The position numbers and the translations under genes are program-made. Of a stretch of DNA of 64,000 nt, positions 8,628-17,168 are shown piece by piece (within the stretch, counting starts at the first letter, position 1; each line of letters starts with the position of its first letter). The DNA comes from Pseudomonadota bacterium (GTDB taxonomy: Bacteria > Pseudomonadota > Alphaproteobacteria > Caulobacterales > Caulobacteraceae), in assembly GCA_023409795.1 (NCBI GenBank), contig JAEYQX010000169.1, positions 11,213 through 75,212 on the forward strand. Direction: 5' to 3'. The notes beneath the pieces were generated by a model that was not told the origin of the DNA, searched no databases, and saw only the letters and a list, made by a program, of their open reading frames with translations.

Positions 8628-9032
8628 TCAGTCCTCGGCCGCCGCCGGGTCAATATAGTCCTGCACCAGCTCGCGCCAGGTGACATCGCTGGCGTCGACC
8701 AGGTCGACATCCTCCATCAGGGCAACCGCGCCATCGCCATCCGGCAGGATAAGGCCCAGGACCTCCATCTCATCGTCCTCGGCATTGGTGTGGGCCTCGG
8801 CCTGGACGATGACGACCGGTTTTTCGCCCTCCTCGTCCCACCAGATGGCCGGCTGCGGCAGGTCCATCTCCAGCGGATAGGGCCGCTCGGTATCGCCCAG
8901 GGCAAAGACCGCCCGTCCCGCCTGCACATCATCCAGGGTCGCGACCCTGCCCACGAAGGGCGTCAGGCGATCCCAGTCGTCATGGTCAAAGCCGCCCCCG
9001 TCCTGGTCGTCGGCATCATGGATATCGGTCAT
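8628..9032 (-). CDS. Acidic conserved hypothetical protein
   Basis: This 134-residue protein is very acidic (MTDIHDADDQDGGGFDHDD...), has a predicted alpha/beta fold and lacks a signal peptide. No catalytic motif is visible. It starts 17 nt after the stop of the RNA methyltransferase gene with an AGGGG ribosome site, so the two are probably co-transcribed. Function unknown. Confidence 0.7.
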   Translation of the reverse strand: MTDIHDADDQDGGGFDHDDWDRLTPFVGRVATLDDVQAGRAVFALGDTERPYPLEMDLPQPAIWWDEEGEKPVVIVQAEAHTNAEDDEMEVLGLILPDGDGAVALMEDVDLVDASDVTWRELVQDYIDPAAAED

Positions 9033-9049
9033 CGGATTACCCCTGGCCA

Positions 9050-10288
9050 TCAACGACGGAAGACGCCGACCAGCTCGACGTGGGTGGACCACAGGAATTG
9101 GTCGATCGGGGTCACCACGTCCAGCGAGAAGCCGGCGTCGATCAGGAAACGAGCATCACGGGCGAAGGTGACCGGGTTGCAGCTGACGCCGACCACGACG
9201 CTGGCCTTGGTGCCGGGCAGCTGCTGGGTCTGTTCCAGGGCACCGGCGCGCGGCGGATCCAGGACAATGGCCTCGCAGCCCTTCAGGTCGAACGGCGACA
9301 GCGGTCGGCGGAACAGGTCGCGCGCCTGGGCATCGATGCTCTTCAGGCCCTGGGCCGTCGATACCCCCGCCTTCAGCGCGGCAATGGCGGCGGCAGAGGA
9401 ATCGGCCGCCGTCACCGTGGCCACCTCGGCCAGGGGGAAGGTAAAGGTGCCCGCACCGCAGAACAGGTCCGCGACCTTCCTGGCCCCCTTCACCGCCGCG
9501 ACGGCCCGCTCGACCATGGCAGCCTCGGCCGCCGGGGCCGCCTGCAGGAAGGCACCGGGCGGGATCGGTACGCTGGCCCGGCCAAAGGCGACGCGCGGCT
9601 GGCGCGCCATCACCAGGGTGTCCCCATCCAGGCTGAGCCGCGCCAGATTGGCCTCGGCCGCTGCGGCGATGGCGCGGCTGGTCATGTCGGCGTTCAGAGA
9701 TTTCTTCTCGACACCGGTCACGTCCACGTCCAGGCCCGTCTCGGTCAGGGTGACGTGCAGCGTTGGTGCCGACTTGGGATGGGCCAGGAAGGGAGCGGCG
9801 ACGGCGCGCAGGCTGGGCAGGGCCGCGACCAGGGCCGGATCGGACACCGGACAGTCGGTCAGCTCCACCACGCGCCACGAACGCCGCGCCTTGAAGCCCA
9901 GGATGACACGGCCATTGGACCCCTTTCGCGCATGAAGCGCCAGGCGGCGACGGCTGGCGGGCGGCACGGCAACCGTGGCCTCGACCTGGGTCTCGATCCC
10001 CTCGCGCTGCAGGGCGGCCACGACCACCTCACGCTTGAAGGCCAGATAGGGCGCATCGGCCCAGTGCTGCAGCGGCGCAACGCCACATTCGGCATAGGTT
10101 TCCGAATGGATCGGCTGGCGGTCCGGGCTGGCGGCAATCAGGTCAAAGGTCTCGGCGCGGCCATTGGCCACCTCGGCCTCGACCGTCTCGCCCGGCAGGG
10201 CTCCAGGCACAAAGACCAGGCCATTGGCGGTCTCGGCGATGCCGTCGCCCTGAAGACCCATGCGAGTGATGTTCAGCGTCTGCTTCAT
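9050..10288 (-). CDS. TrmA/RlmD-family RNA (uracil-5-)-methyltransferase
   Basis: The protein (412 residues) would methylate C5 of a uridine in rRNA or tRNA using SAM. It has an N-terminal TRAM RNA-binding domain (about 1-55), a SAM-binding motif ADLFCGAGTFTFPLA, the DPPRAGA motif, and the catalytic Cys in GVSCNP. The usual N-terminal iron-sulfur motif (CGGC-x2-QH) is reduced to CGVAPLQHW, so the [4Fe-4S] cluster is probably absent. The exact target base cannot be read from the sequence. Confidence 0.85.
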   Translation of the reverse strand: MKQTLNITRMGLQGDGIAETANGLVFVPGALPGETVEAEVANGRAETFDLIAASPDRQPIHSETYAECGVAPLQHWADAPYLAFKREVVVAALQREGIETQVEATVAVPPASRRRLALHARKGSNGRVILGFKARRSWRVVELTDCPVSDPALVAALPSLRAVAAPFLAHPKSAPTLHVTLTETGLDVDVTGVEKKSLNADMTSRAIAAAAEANLARLSLDGDTLVMARQPRVAFGRASVPIPPGAFLQAAPAAEAAMVERAVAAVKGARKVADLFCGAGTFTFPLAEVATVTAADSSAAAIAALKAGVSTAQGLKSIDAQARDLFRRPLSPFDLKGCEAIVLDPPRAGALEQTQQLPGTKASVVVGVSCNPVTFARDARFLIDAGFSLDVVTPIDQFLWSTHVELVGVFRR

Positions 10289-10320
10289 GGCGCGGCTTCT
10301 AGCCCGGATGGCGCGGAAAC

Positions 10321-10370
10321 TGAAACCTGAACGAAGATGAACGGGGCGATCAAATCCCGTTCAGGTTCAT
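10321..10370. promoter_or_regulatory. Repeated TGAAC/GTTCA elements in divergent promoter
   Basis: TGAAC occurs at 10328 and 10338, exactly 10 bp apart, and in inverted form (GTTCA) at 10359 and 10365. TGAACGGG / CCCGTTCA form an 8-bp inverted repeat around 10 nt. The cluster sits between the RNA methyltransferase and glycine-zipper genes. The arrangement suggests an operator for a dimeric or multimeric regulator on one DNA face; the regulator is not identified. The spacing (N5 or N6 between GAAC/GTTC cores) does not fit LexA. Confidence 0.45.
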
Positions 10371-10444
10371 CCGCCTAATCGGAATTGCAACAGACAGTCA
10401 CCGAGGCCGTTCCGGCAATCGTCACTGTCACAGGAACAAGAACG

Positions 10445-11047
10445 ATGATGGGTCATCCTTCCAAGCAGGTTTCGGCGGTCGCGGCCCTCGCCATTGCGGG
10501 GTCGCTGATGGTTCCGGGCGTCGTCAGCGCCCAGACCTATGGCTATGACTATCCATCGGCCTACCAGAACAGCTACAGCCGACAGGGGTATTATGATCCC
10601 TGCGTAGGCGACCAGCGAAACCGCGCCACCACGGGTGGTGTCCTGGGGGCCACCATTGGTGCCATCGCCGGCTCCCAGATGGCCGCGCGCGGTCGTCGTA
10701 CCGAAGGCAGCGTTCTGGGCGGTGTCCTGGGTGCCGCCATTGGCGCAGGCGTCGGCAACAGCTCGGCCAACTGCGACAGCCGCTATCGCACCTCGTCCTA
10801 TGAGGATCCCTATTACGGCCGATCCTATGCGCCGCCGGCCTATGGCTACGACAACCGTGGCTATGATGATCGCTATGGCTACGACTACGACCGTGGCTAC
10901 AGCCAGCCGGCCCCGGACTATCGCTATCAGAACGACAGCGAATGCCGCCTGGCCGAAAGCACGGTCCGCCTGCCGGATGGCCGCACCGATATCCGTTACG
11001 TCCGCGCCTGTCGCGACGCAGACGGCCGCTATCGCGTCGTCGATTAA
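10445..11047 (+). CDS. Glycine-zipper 2TM domain envelope protein
   Basis: This 200-residue exported protein has a signal peptide ending near VVSA-QT, then a Tyr-rich segment. A glycine-zipper hairpin (about residues 63-105: GGVLGATIGAIAG ... GGVLGAAIGAGVG) resembles the rickettsial 17-kDa antigen fold, and a long Tyr/Asp/Gly-rich low-complexity region follows. A Cys-containing C-terminal module ends the protein. Envelope localisation follows from the signal and zipper; the role is unknown. Two tandem ATGs exist at 10445 and 10448. Confidence 0.8.
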   Translation: MMGHPSKQVSAVAALAIAGSLMVPGVVSAQTYGYDYPSAYQNSYSRQGYYDPCVGDQRNRATTGGVLGATIGAIAGSQMAARGRRTEGSVLGGVLGAAIGAGVGNSSANCDSRYRTSSYEDPYYGRSYAPPAYGYDNRGYDDRYGYDYDRGYSQPAPDYRYQNDSECRLAESTVRLPDGRTDIRYVRACRDADGRYRVVD

Positions 11048-11076
11048 TTTCAGCCCCCCTGTCAATCGACGACGCG

Positions 11077-11112
11077 TTGAGGGTCGCCAGTCCGCTGGCG
11101 GCCCTCAAATTT
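11077..11112 (+). terminator. Terminator after glycine-zipper gene
   Basis: A 14-bp stem (TTGAGGGTCGCCAG / CTGGCGGCCCTCAA, one G-T pair) with a TCCG loop lies 30 nt after the stop codon. Only a short AT-rich tail (ATTTGT) follows, so efficiency is uncertain. Confidence 0.55.
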
Positions 11113-11138
11113 GTCCGGGTCGGGCGTTTCGCGGTGAC

Positions 11139-11873
11139 CTAGCCCTTGATCGCCCAGAGCAGGAACTCGCGGTTGCCGTCGCCGCCCGCAATCGGGCTGT
11201 CGGCCACGGCCTGGACGGCCCAGCCCTCGGTTTCCAGCCAGGCACTGACCCTGGCGACGGCCGCCTCATGGGCCGCCGCGTCCTTGACGATGCCCTTCTT
11301 GCCAACGCCACTGGGCCCGTCGGCCTCGAACTGGGGCTTGACCAGGGTCATCAGCTGCGCCCCGGCCGCCGCCAGTGACAGGGGCACCGGCAGCACCTTC
11401 AACAGGCTGATGAAGCTGGCATCACAGATAATCAGGGACGGAGCCTGGGTGACCTGATCCGTCGTCAGCTCACGCGCATCGGTCTTTTCCAGGTTCACGA
11501 CCCGGGGATCGGCGGCAATGCGAGGATGCATCTGCCCCTGCCCCACATCGACGGCAAAGACCTTGGCCGCGCCGCGATCAAGGCAGATTTCGGTAAAGCC
11601 GCCGGTGGAGGCCCCGACGTCCAGCGCCACCTTGTCCGCCACGTCCAGCGGCCACAGCTCAAACGCCCGTTCCAGCTTCAACGCGCCGCGCCCGACCCAG
11701 GGATGGGCCGCCGCAAAGGTGATCTCGGCCGCTTCGGTGACCTTGAGCGAGGCGGCCCTGGCCACCTCGCCGTCCACCGTGACCTTGCCCGCCTCGATGG
11801 CTGCCTTGGCCTTGGCCCGGCTTTCGGCCAGGCCAAGGTTCACAAGATGCTGGTCGAGGCGAAGCCGGCTCAC
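11139..11873 (-). CDS. tlyA: TlyA-family rRNA 2'-O-methyltransferase
   Basis: This 244-residue protein has an N-terminal S4 RNA-binding domain (RLDQHLVNLGLAESRAKAK...) and an FtsJ-like methyltransferase domain with SAM motif LDVGASTGGFTEICL. TlyA enzymes 2'-O-methylate cytidines in 16S and/or 23S rRNA; older annotations call them haemolysin A. The GTG start overlaps the valS stop in the form GTGA, so translation is coupled to valS. Confidence 0.92.
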   Translation of the reverse strand: MSRLRLDQHLVNLGLAESRAKAKAAIEAGKVTVDGEVARAASLKVTEAAEITFAAAHPWVGRGALKLERAFELWPLDVADKVALDVGASTGGFTEICLDRGAAKVFAVDVGQGQMHPRIAADPRVVNLEKTDARELTTDQVTQAPSLIICDASFISLLKVLPVPLSLAAAGAQLMTLVKPQFEADGPSGVGKKGIVKDAAAHEAAVARVSAWLETEGWAVQAVADSPIAGGDGNREFLLWAIKG

Positions 11874-14617
11874 GCCATGGCTTCCAGACGGGCCAGGGCC
11901 GCCTGCAGCTTGGCCTTGCCGGCCTCGGCTTCGGCCAGCTTGGCGCGCTGCTCCTCGACGACCTCGGGGGCCGCGCGCGAGACGAAGTTGGGATTGCCCA
12001 GCTTCTTGTTCACGTGACCAATGTCGGCGTCAAAGCCCGCGATCTCCTTGGCCAGGCGCGCCTTTTCGGCCGTCAGGTCGATGAAGTCCGCCAGCGACAG
12101 GGCCACGGTCGAACCGCCCGAGACGCAGGTCACGGCACCGGCCGGGGCCGCCTCGGCCGCGTCCACCGTGGACACGCGACCCAGGGTCAGGATCAGGTCG
12201 CGGTGGCGGGCCAGGCGCTCGGCCGTCACCGCATCGGGATTGACGAAGGCCAGCGGCGGCTTGGCCGACGGCGGCACGTTCATCTCGGCGCGCAGGCCAC
12301 GCAGTTCACCGATCAGCTCGACCAGCCAGCCGATTTCCGCCTCAGCCGCAGCATCGACAAAGCTGTCGGGCAGCTCGGGCCAGGTTTCGCCCAGCAGCAG
12401 GCCGTCGCGGGCGGGGCCTTCCTTGCCCAGTTCCGCCCACAGCTCTTCGGTGATGAAGGGCATGACCGGGTGCAGCAGCTTAAGCGTCAGGTCCAGGGTC
12501 CAGGCCGTCATGGCGCGGGTCTCGGCCTTGGCGGCTTCATCGGCCCCGTTGAACACCGGCTTGGCCAGCTCCAGATACCAGTCGCAGAAGACGTTCCAGA
12601 TGAAGCGGTAGAGCGCGCCCGCCGCATCGTCGAAGCGACCGCCCTCGATGGCTTCGGACACCGAACGCTCGGCCTTGGTCAACTCGCCGCGAATCCAGCG
12701 GTTGATGGTCTGCTCGACGGTGGCCGGGTCAAAGCCCTCGACCCGCTTGGCCTCGTTCATCTGGCTGAAGCGTGCGGCGTTCCACAGCTTGGTGCCGAAA
12801 TTACGGTAGCCTTCAATGCGTTGCTTGGACAACTTGATGTCCCGCGTGCCCGACAGGATGGCCATGGTGAAGCGCAGCGGGTCGGCACCCAGCTCGTCGA
12901 TGATGCCCAGGGGGTCAATGACATTGCCCTTGGACTTCGACATCTTCTGGCCCTTCTCGTCGCGGACCAGGCCATTGATGATGACGCGCCTGAACGGGGC
13001 ATCGCCCATGAAGTGCTTGCCCATCATCATCATGCGGGCAACCCAGAAGAAGATGATGTCGGCGGCGGTGACGAGGTCCGAAGTCGGATAGAAGCGGGCC
13101 AGATCGTCGGTTTTCTCCGGCCAGCCCATGGTCGAGAATGGCCACAGGGCCGAGCTGAACCAGGTGTCCAGAACGTCCTCTTCGCGGGTCAGCACAACAC
13201 CGGCACCCAGCTTGGCTTCGGCTTCGGCGCGGGCTTCTTCCTCGGTCTCGGCGACGAAGATTTCACCGTCCGGACCATACCAGGCCGGGATCTGGTGGCC
13301 CCACCACAGCTGGCGCGAGACGCACCACGGCTCGATGTTGTTCAGCCACTCGAAATAGACCTTCTCATAGCTCTTGGGCTCAAAGACTGTCTCGCCGTCC
13401 TGGACGGCCTTCAGCGCCGGTTGGGCCAGGGTCTTGGCGTCGACGTACCACTGGTCCGTCAGCCACGGCTCGATCACCACGCCCGAGCGGTCGCCATGCG
13501 GGACCATGTGTCGGGTCTTTTCGATTTCCTTCAGCCAGCCGTCTTCCTCGGCTCTGGCGATGATCGCCTTGCGGGCGGCAAAGCGGTCCATGCCGACGAA
13601 ACTGGCGGGGATTTCCGGTACGTCCTCATTGGTGATGCGGGCCAGCGAATCCATGACGTTCAGCGACGGCAGGCCTGTGCGCTTGCCCACGCCGAAGTCG
13701 TTGAAATCGTGCGCCGGCGTGATTTTCACCGCGCCCGACCCCTTGGTCGGATCAGCGTAGTCGTCGGCCACGATCGGCACGCGACGGCCCGTGATCGGCA
13801 GGACGACCTCCTTGCCGACCAGACCTTCGTAACGCTCGTCCTTGGGGTGAACGGCCACGCCGGTATCGCCCAGCATGGTTTCGGGGCGCGTGGTGGCGAC
13901 CACGATGTAATTGCGGGTCTCGAACTCGGTCGGCTTGCCCTCTTCATCGAAGGCGACCGGATGCTGGTAGGTTACGCCGTCGGCCAGCGGATAGGCGAAG
14001 TGCCAGTAGGCCCCGTCGACTTCCTTCTGCTCGACCTCGAGGTCCGAGATGGCGGTCTGGAAATGCGGGTCCCAGTTCACCAGGCGCTTGGCGCGGTAGA
14101 TCAGGCCTTCTTTATACAGCTGGACAAAGACCTTGCGGACGGCGGCGTTCAGGCCCTCGTCCAGGGTAAAGCGTTCGCGCGACCAGTCGGCCGAGGCGCC
14201 CAGGCGACGCAGCTGGCGGATGATGGTGCCCCCCGATTCCGCCTTCCATTCCCAAACCTTGTCGACAAAGGCTTCGCGGCCCATCTCGCGGCGCCCCGGC
14301 AGCTTGGCGGCAGCCAGCTGGCGCTCGCCCACCATCTGGGTAGCGATACCGGCGTGGTCGGTGCCTGGCAGCCACAGCACCGCCTTGCCCTTCATCCGGT
14401 GATAGCGGGCCAGGATGTCCTGCAGGGTGTTGTTCAGCGCGTGCCCGATGTGCAGCGACCCGGTGACGTTCGGCGGCGGGATGACGATCGAATAGGCATC
14501 CTCTGCCCCATCGGTCGCCCTGGCTTCACGCGGCTGGAACAGTCCGCTCTCTTCCCACTGGGCATAGAGGCGCGGTTCGGCAGACTGGGGGTCGAAGGTC
14601 TTGTCGAGCATGGTCAT
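11870..14617 (-). CDS. valS: Valyl-tRNA synthetase
   Basis: This class I synthetase has 915 residues. The HIGH signature is in PPNVTGSLHIGHALN (about residue 50) and the KMSKS loop is in KMSKSKGNVIDP. The editing (CP1) insertion, anticodon-binding helices and a C-terminal coiled-coil arm (about residues 850-915) are present in order. A second ATG two codons in is also possible. It lies between popZ and tlyA. Confidence 0.97.
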   Translation of the reverse strand: MTMLDKTFDPQSAEPRLYAQWEESGLFQPREARATDGAEDAYSIVIPPPNVTGSLHIGHALNNTLQDILARYHRMKGKAVLWLPGTDHAGIATQMVGERQLAAAKLPGRREMGREAFVDKVWEWKAESGGTIIRQLRRLGASADWSRERFTLDEGLNAAVRKVFVQLYKEGLIYRAKRLVNWDPHFQTAISDLEVEQKEVDGAYWHFAYPLADGVTYQHPVAFDEEGKPTEFETRNYIVVATTRPETMLGDTGVAVHPKDERYEGLVGKEVVLPITGRRVPIVADDYADPTKGSGAVKITPAHDFNDFGVGKRTGLPSLNVMDSLARITNEDVPEIPASFVGMDRFAARKAIIARAEEDGWLKEIEKTRHMVPHGDRSGVVIEPWLTDQWYVDAKTLAQPALKAVQDGETVFEPKSYEKVYFEWLNNIEPWCVSRQLWWGHQIPAWYGPDGEIFVAETEEEARAEAEAKLGAGVVLTREEDVLDTWFSSALWPFSTMGWPEKTDDLARFYPTSDLVTAADIIFFWVARMMMMGKHFMGDAPFRRVIINGLVRDEKGQKMSKSKGNVIDPLGIIDELGADPLRFTMAILSGTRDIKLSKQRIEGYRNFGTKLWNAARFSQMNEAKRVEGFDPATVEQTINRWIRGELTKAERSVSEAIEGGRFDDAAGALYRFIWNVFCDWYLELAKPVFNGADEAAKAETRAMTAWTLDLTLKLLHPVMPFITEELWAELGKEGPARDGLLLGETWPELPDSFVDAAAEAEIGWLVELIGELRGLRAEMNVPPSAKPPLAFVNPDAVTAERLARHRDLILTLGRVSTVDAAEAAPAGAVTCVSGGSTVALSLADFIDLTAEKARLAKEIAGFDADIGHVNKKLGNPNFVSRAAPEVVEEQRAKLAEAEAGKAKLQAALARLEAMA

Positions 14618-14665
14618 GATGAGTGTCCCTAACGCCCTGTGATGGCTGTGTCACGGCGTCGGCGC

Positions 14666-14697
14666 AAAGAGAAAGGGCGGCTCCGCCGGAACCGCCC
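14666..14697 (-). terminator. Intrinsic terminator after popZ
   Basis: On the minus strand a 10-bp stem (GGGCGGTTCC / GGAGCCGCCC, one mismatch) closes a 3-nt loop and is followed by TTTCTCTTTG. It separates popZ from valS. Confidence 0.75.
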
Positions 14698-14727
14698 TCT
14701 GATACTGGGGTGTCGATACGGAGAAGC

Positions 14728-15288
14728 CTAGCCGGCGCTGCGCGCGATGCGCTCTACTTCCTTGCGTACCTGGGCCTCGACGATGGCGGGCAGGTTGGCG
14801 TCCAGCCAGTCCTTCAGCATCGGGCGCAGCATTTCGCGGACCATGTCCTCGACCGTATTGCCGCTCATGAAGGGCAGGTCGCGGGGCACGGAGGCGGTGG
14901 CCTCTTCCGACTTCTGGAAGCTGGCGGCCAGGCCGGCAAAGGCCGAGGCAGCACTGGCGGCGGCGCTTTCGCCGACCAGGGTGTCATAGTCGTCAGACGC
15001 AAAGACCGGTGCGGCGGCGGGCTCGTTCGCCGGGAAGGGCGAAGCCTCGGCCACGTCCAGGTCGCCAATGGTTTCCGCAGCCGGGGCCTCATAGGGCTCG
15101 GTCAGCTCCAGCACCTCTTCCTCGGGCTCCGGTTCCTCGGCGAGGACAAGCGGGGCCTCTTCGGGCTCGGGCACCAGTTCAGGCTCGGGCGCAGCCGCCT
15201 GGGCAGGCGCGTCGTCCTCAGAAATGATCCGGCGAATGGACGCCAGGATCTCTTCCATTGTCGGTTCCTGGGCGGTCTGGTCGTTCAT
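14728..15288 (-). CDS. popZ: Polar organizing protein PopZ (DUF2497)
   Basis: PopZ self-assembles into a condensate at cell poles, anchors the chromosome centromere through ParB and recruits cell-cycle regulators in Caulobacter. The 186-residue protein shows the three family parts. The N-terminal helix contains the signature EPTMEEILASIRRIISEDD. The middle is an intrinsically disordered Pro/Glu-rich region (about 30-125). The C-terminal helical oligomerisation region has NTVEDMVREMLRPMLKDWLD. The position next to valS matches Caulobacter as I recall it. Confidence 0.95.
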   Translation of the reverse strand: MNDQTAQEPTMEEILASIRRIISEDDAPAQAAAPEPELVPEPEEAPLVLAEEPEPEEEVLELTEPYEAPAAETIGDLDVAEASPFPANEPAAAPVFASDDYDTLVGESAAASAASAFAGLAASFQKSEEATASVPRDLPFMSGNTVEDMVREMLRPMLKDWLDANLPAIVEAQVRKEVERIARSAG

Positions 15289-15455
15289 GTCAGCACCTTG
15301 GGCGAGCGGGCCGCGGCGTGGTGGGATCGCCGAAATAGGCCAACGCGGCGACGATCAGGGCGGACAAAACTGAGTCTTGCCCCTCCCCTTGCCCCTGTCG
15401 TCGCATCAACGACAGGCGGAATCAACGCATTTGAAGTGAGAAAACGAAGTTCTCT

Positions 15456-17024
15456 TCAGTTCGAGGGGGCGGTCTGGATAACTTCGCCCTTCAGGCGGGT
15501 ATCAATCGGCGCGTCGGGTGCATCGGCCGCAGGCAGGATGGGCGGCGAGGCGACTCGATCAAGCGCTTCGATGGCCCCATCCCACGGCAGGGCACCGCGG
15601 TTGCGCACGGCATTATAGTTGTCCGTCGGATCATAGACGTCCAGCGTCGGGTCGAGGTTGGGACCACCCAGACGGCCCATGGCGGCCAGCAGCTGGGCCT
15701 GGGCCACATACTGGTTGCGCAGGGACGAGGCGCGGGCCACCTGGGCCGAGCGCAGTTCCAGTTCCTGGTTCAGGATGTCCAGGGTCGTGCGCAGGCCGAC
15801 CTGGGCCTCGGCCCGGACGCCTTCGGCGGCGACCGTGGCGGCCCGCACCGCTTCTTCGTTGGCGCGAAGGGTCGATTCGGCGGCCAGAGCCTGGGCATAG
15901 GCCGCGCTGACGTTTTGCAGCACCGTGCGACGCTCACCCTCGACGTTGATCTGGGCGGCGTTGGCGCGCTCCAGGGCCTGGGCGACGCGCGAGCGGTTCA
16001 GGCCACCGGTGAACAGCGGCACCGACACGGTGGCCCCTGCCGTAAAGCTGGTGCGGTCATCCAGGGCAAAGCTCGAAAACTCGTTCGAGGTCCCACCATA
16101 CGAGGCCTGAAGCCGGGCCGAGGGCAGGTATTCGGACCGCGCCGCCGCCACATTGGCCTCGGCTGCGGTCAGGTTATAGGCGGCAGCCCGGACATTGGGG
16201 TTTTCAACCAGGGCAATGTCCAAGGCCGTATCGAAGTCGGCCGGCAGACCGGGCAGAGCCGGCATGACTGCCATGTCGGCGGGCGACTGGCCCACGACAG
16301 CCGCATAGGCCGCGCGCGAAACCGACAGCTGCGCCTGGGCCGTGGCCAGGTCAGCCTCGGACTGGGCCAGGCGGGCCTCGGACTGGGCTACGTCGGTGCG
16401 GGTGATCTCACCCACCTCGAAGCGGGCATTCGACTCGTCCAGCTGGCGACGCAGGACGGTCAGGTTCTCCTGGCGGATGCGCAGGATTTCCATGTCGCGC
16501 ACGACATCGGCATAGGCCTGGATCACGCCGATCATCACCTGCTGCTCGACCGCGCGCAGGTTTTCGCGGCCAGCGCGGATCTGGGCCTCGGCGGTGTCGA
16601 TGGCGCGGGCCGTGCGGCCGGCGGTCCAGAGGTTCTGCGACAGGCTGATCGAGGCGGTGGCCGAATCGGTTTCGACCGAGCCGCCCGTCGTGCTGCCCGG
16701 CAGGGTGGCCGTGGCGTCGGCTACGCCATCGCCATCCGTGTCGATGGACAGGACCTGGCCCGGCGTCGTGATTCGATCCGACTCGGTGCGGCTGTAGTTG
16801 GCCCCCACGGAGGCGCTGACGCTGGGGCGCAGGCCGGCCCGGGCCTGGACCACGCTCTCGTCCAGGGCGCGCTGGTTGGCGCGCTGGGCCTGAAGCGAGG
16901 GATTGGTGCGATAGGCCAGGCCAATCGCCTCCTGAAGGGTCTCGGCCCCCGCAGGAACAATCCCCGCCCCCATGGCCAGGGCCACAACCGCAACGGATGC
17001 CAGCGTACGCGAGCGTTTCAACAT
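15456..17024 (-). CDS. tolC: TolC-family outer membrane channel protein
   Basis: The 522-residue protein has a signal peptide (cleavage near PAGA-ET) and the duplicated TolC/OEP helical repeats. It would form the outer-membrane exit duct for type I secretion or drug efflux. In Caulobacter the RsaF proteins that export the S-layer belong to this family. A Ca2+-type motif DTDGDGVAD lies at residues 95-103, in the region that forms the first extracellular strand pair, which is unusual for TolC. The Pro-rich C-terminal tail is variable. Confidence 0.9.
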   Translation of the reverse strand: MLKRSRTLASVAVVALAMGAGIVPAGAETLQEAIGLAYRTNPSLQAQRANQRALDESVVQARAGLRPSVSASVGANYSRTESDRITTPGQVLSIDTDGDGVADATATLPGSTTGGSVETDSATASISLSQNLWTAGRTARAIDTAEAQIRAGRENLRAVEQQVMIGVIQAYADVVRDMEILRIRQENLTVLRRQLDESNARFEVGEITRTDVAQSEARLAQSEADLATAQAQLSVSRAAYAAVVGQSPADMAVMPALPGLPADFDTALDIALVENPNVRAAAYNLTAAEANVAAARSEYLPSARLQASYGGTSNEFSSFALDDRTSFTAGATVSVPLFTGGLNRSRVAQALERANAAQINVEGERRTVLQNVSAAYAQALAAESTLRANEEAVRAATVAAEGVRAEAQVGLRTTLDILNQELELRSAQVARASSLRNQYVAQAQLLAAMGRLGGPNLDPTLDVYDPTDNYNAVRNRGALPWDGAIEALDRVASPPILPAADAPDAPIDTRLKGEVIQTAPSN

Positions 17025-17168
17025 AACCTATATCCTGCCTGCCCCACCGCGACGGCGGGCCCGTAATGCCTGAGCTGCCTTGGTGAAGCCTAAGGCCGCA
17101 CCGCGCCAGTTAAGTTTTCTTCACGCAGCGGACCGGGTTTTCCGTCGTCCTGCCCTCGCAGGGCGTGC

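Noticed and set aside
10338..10369. Possible LexA box in the TGAAC/GTTCA cluster
   Set aside because: The direct repeats are 10 or 6 bp apart, not the 11-bp period of GTTC-N7-GTTC.
12014..14632. Plus-strand open frame of 872 codons opposite valS
   Set aside because: Antisense of a fully conserved ValS; composition is typical of third-position GC artefact.
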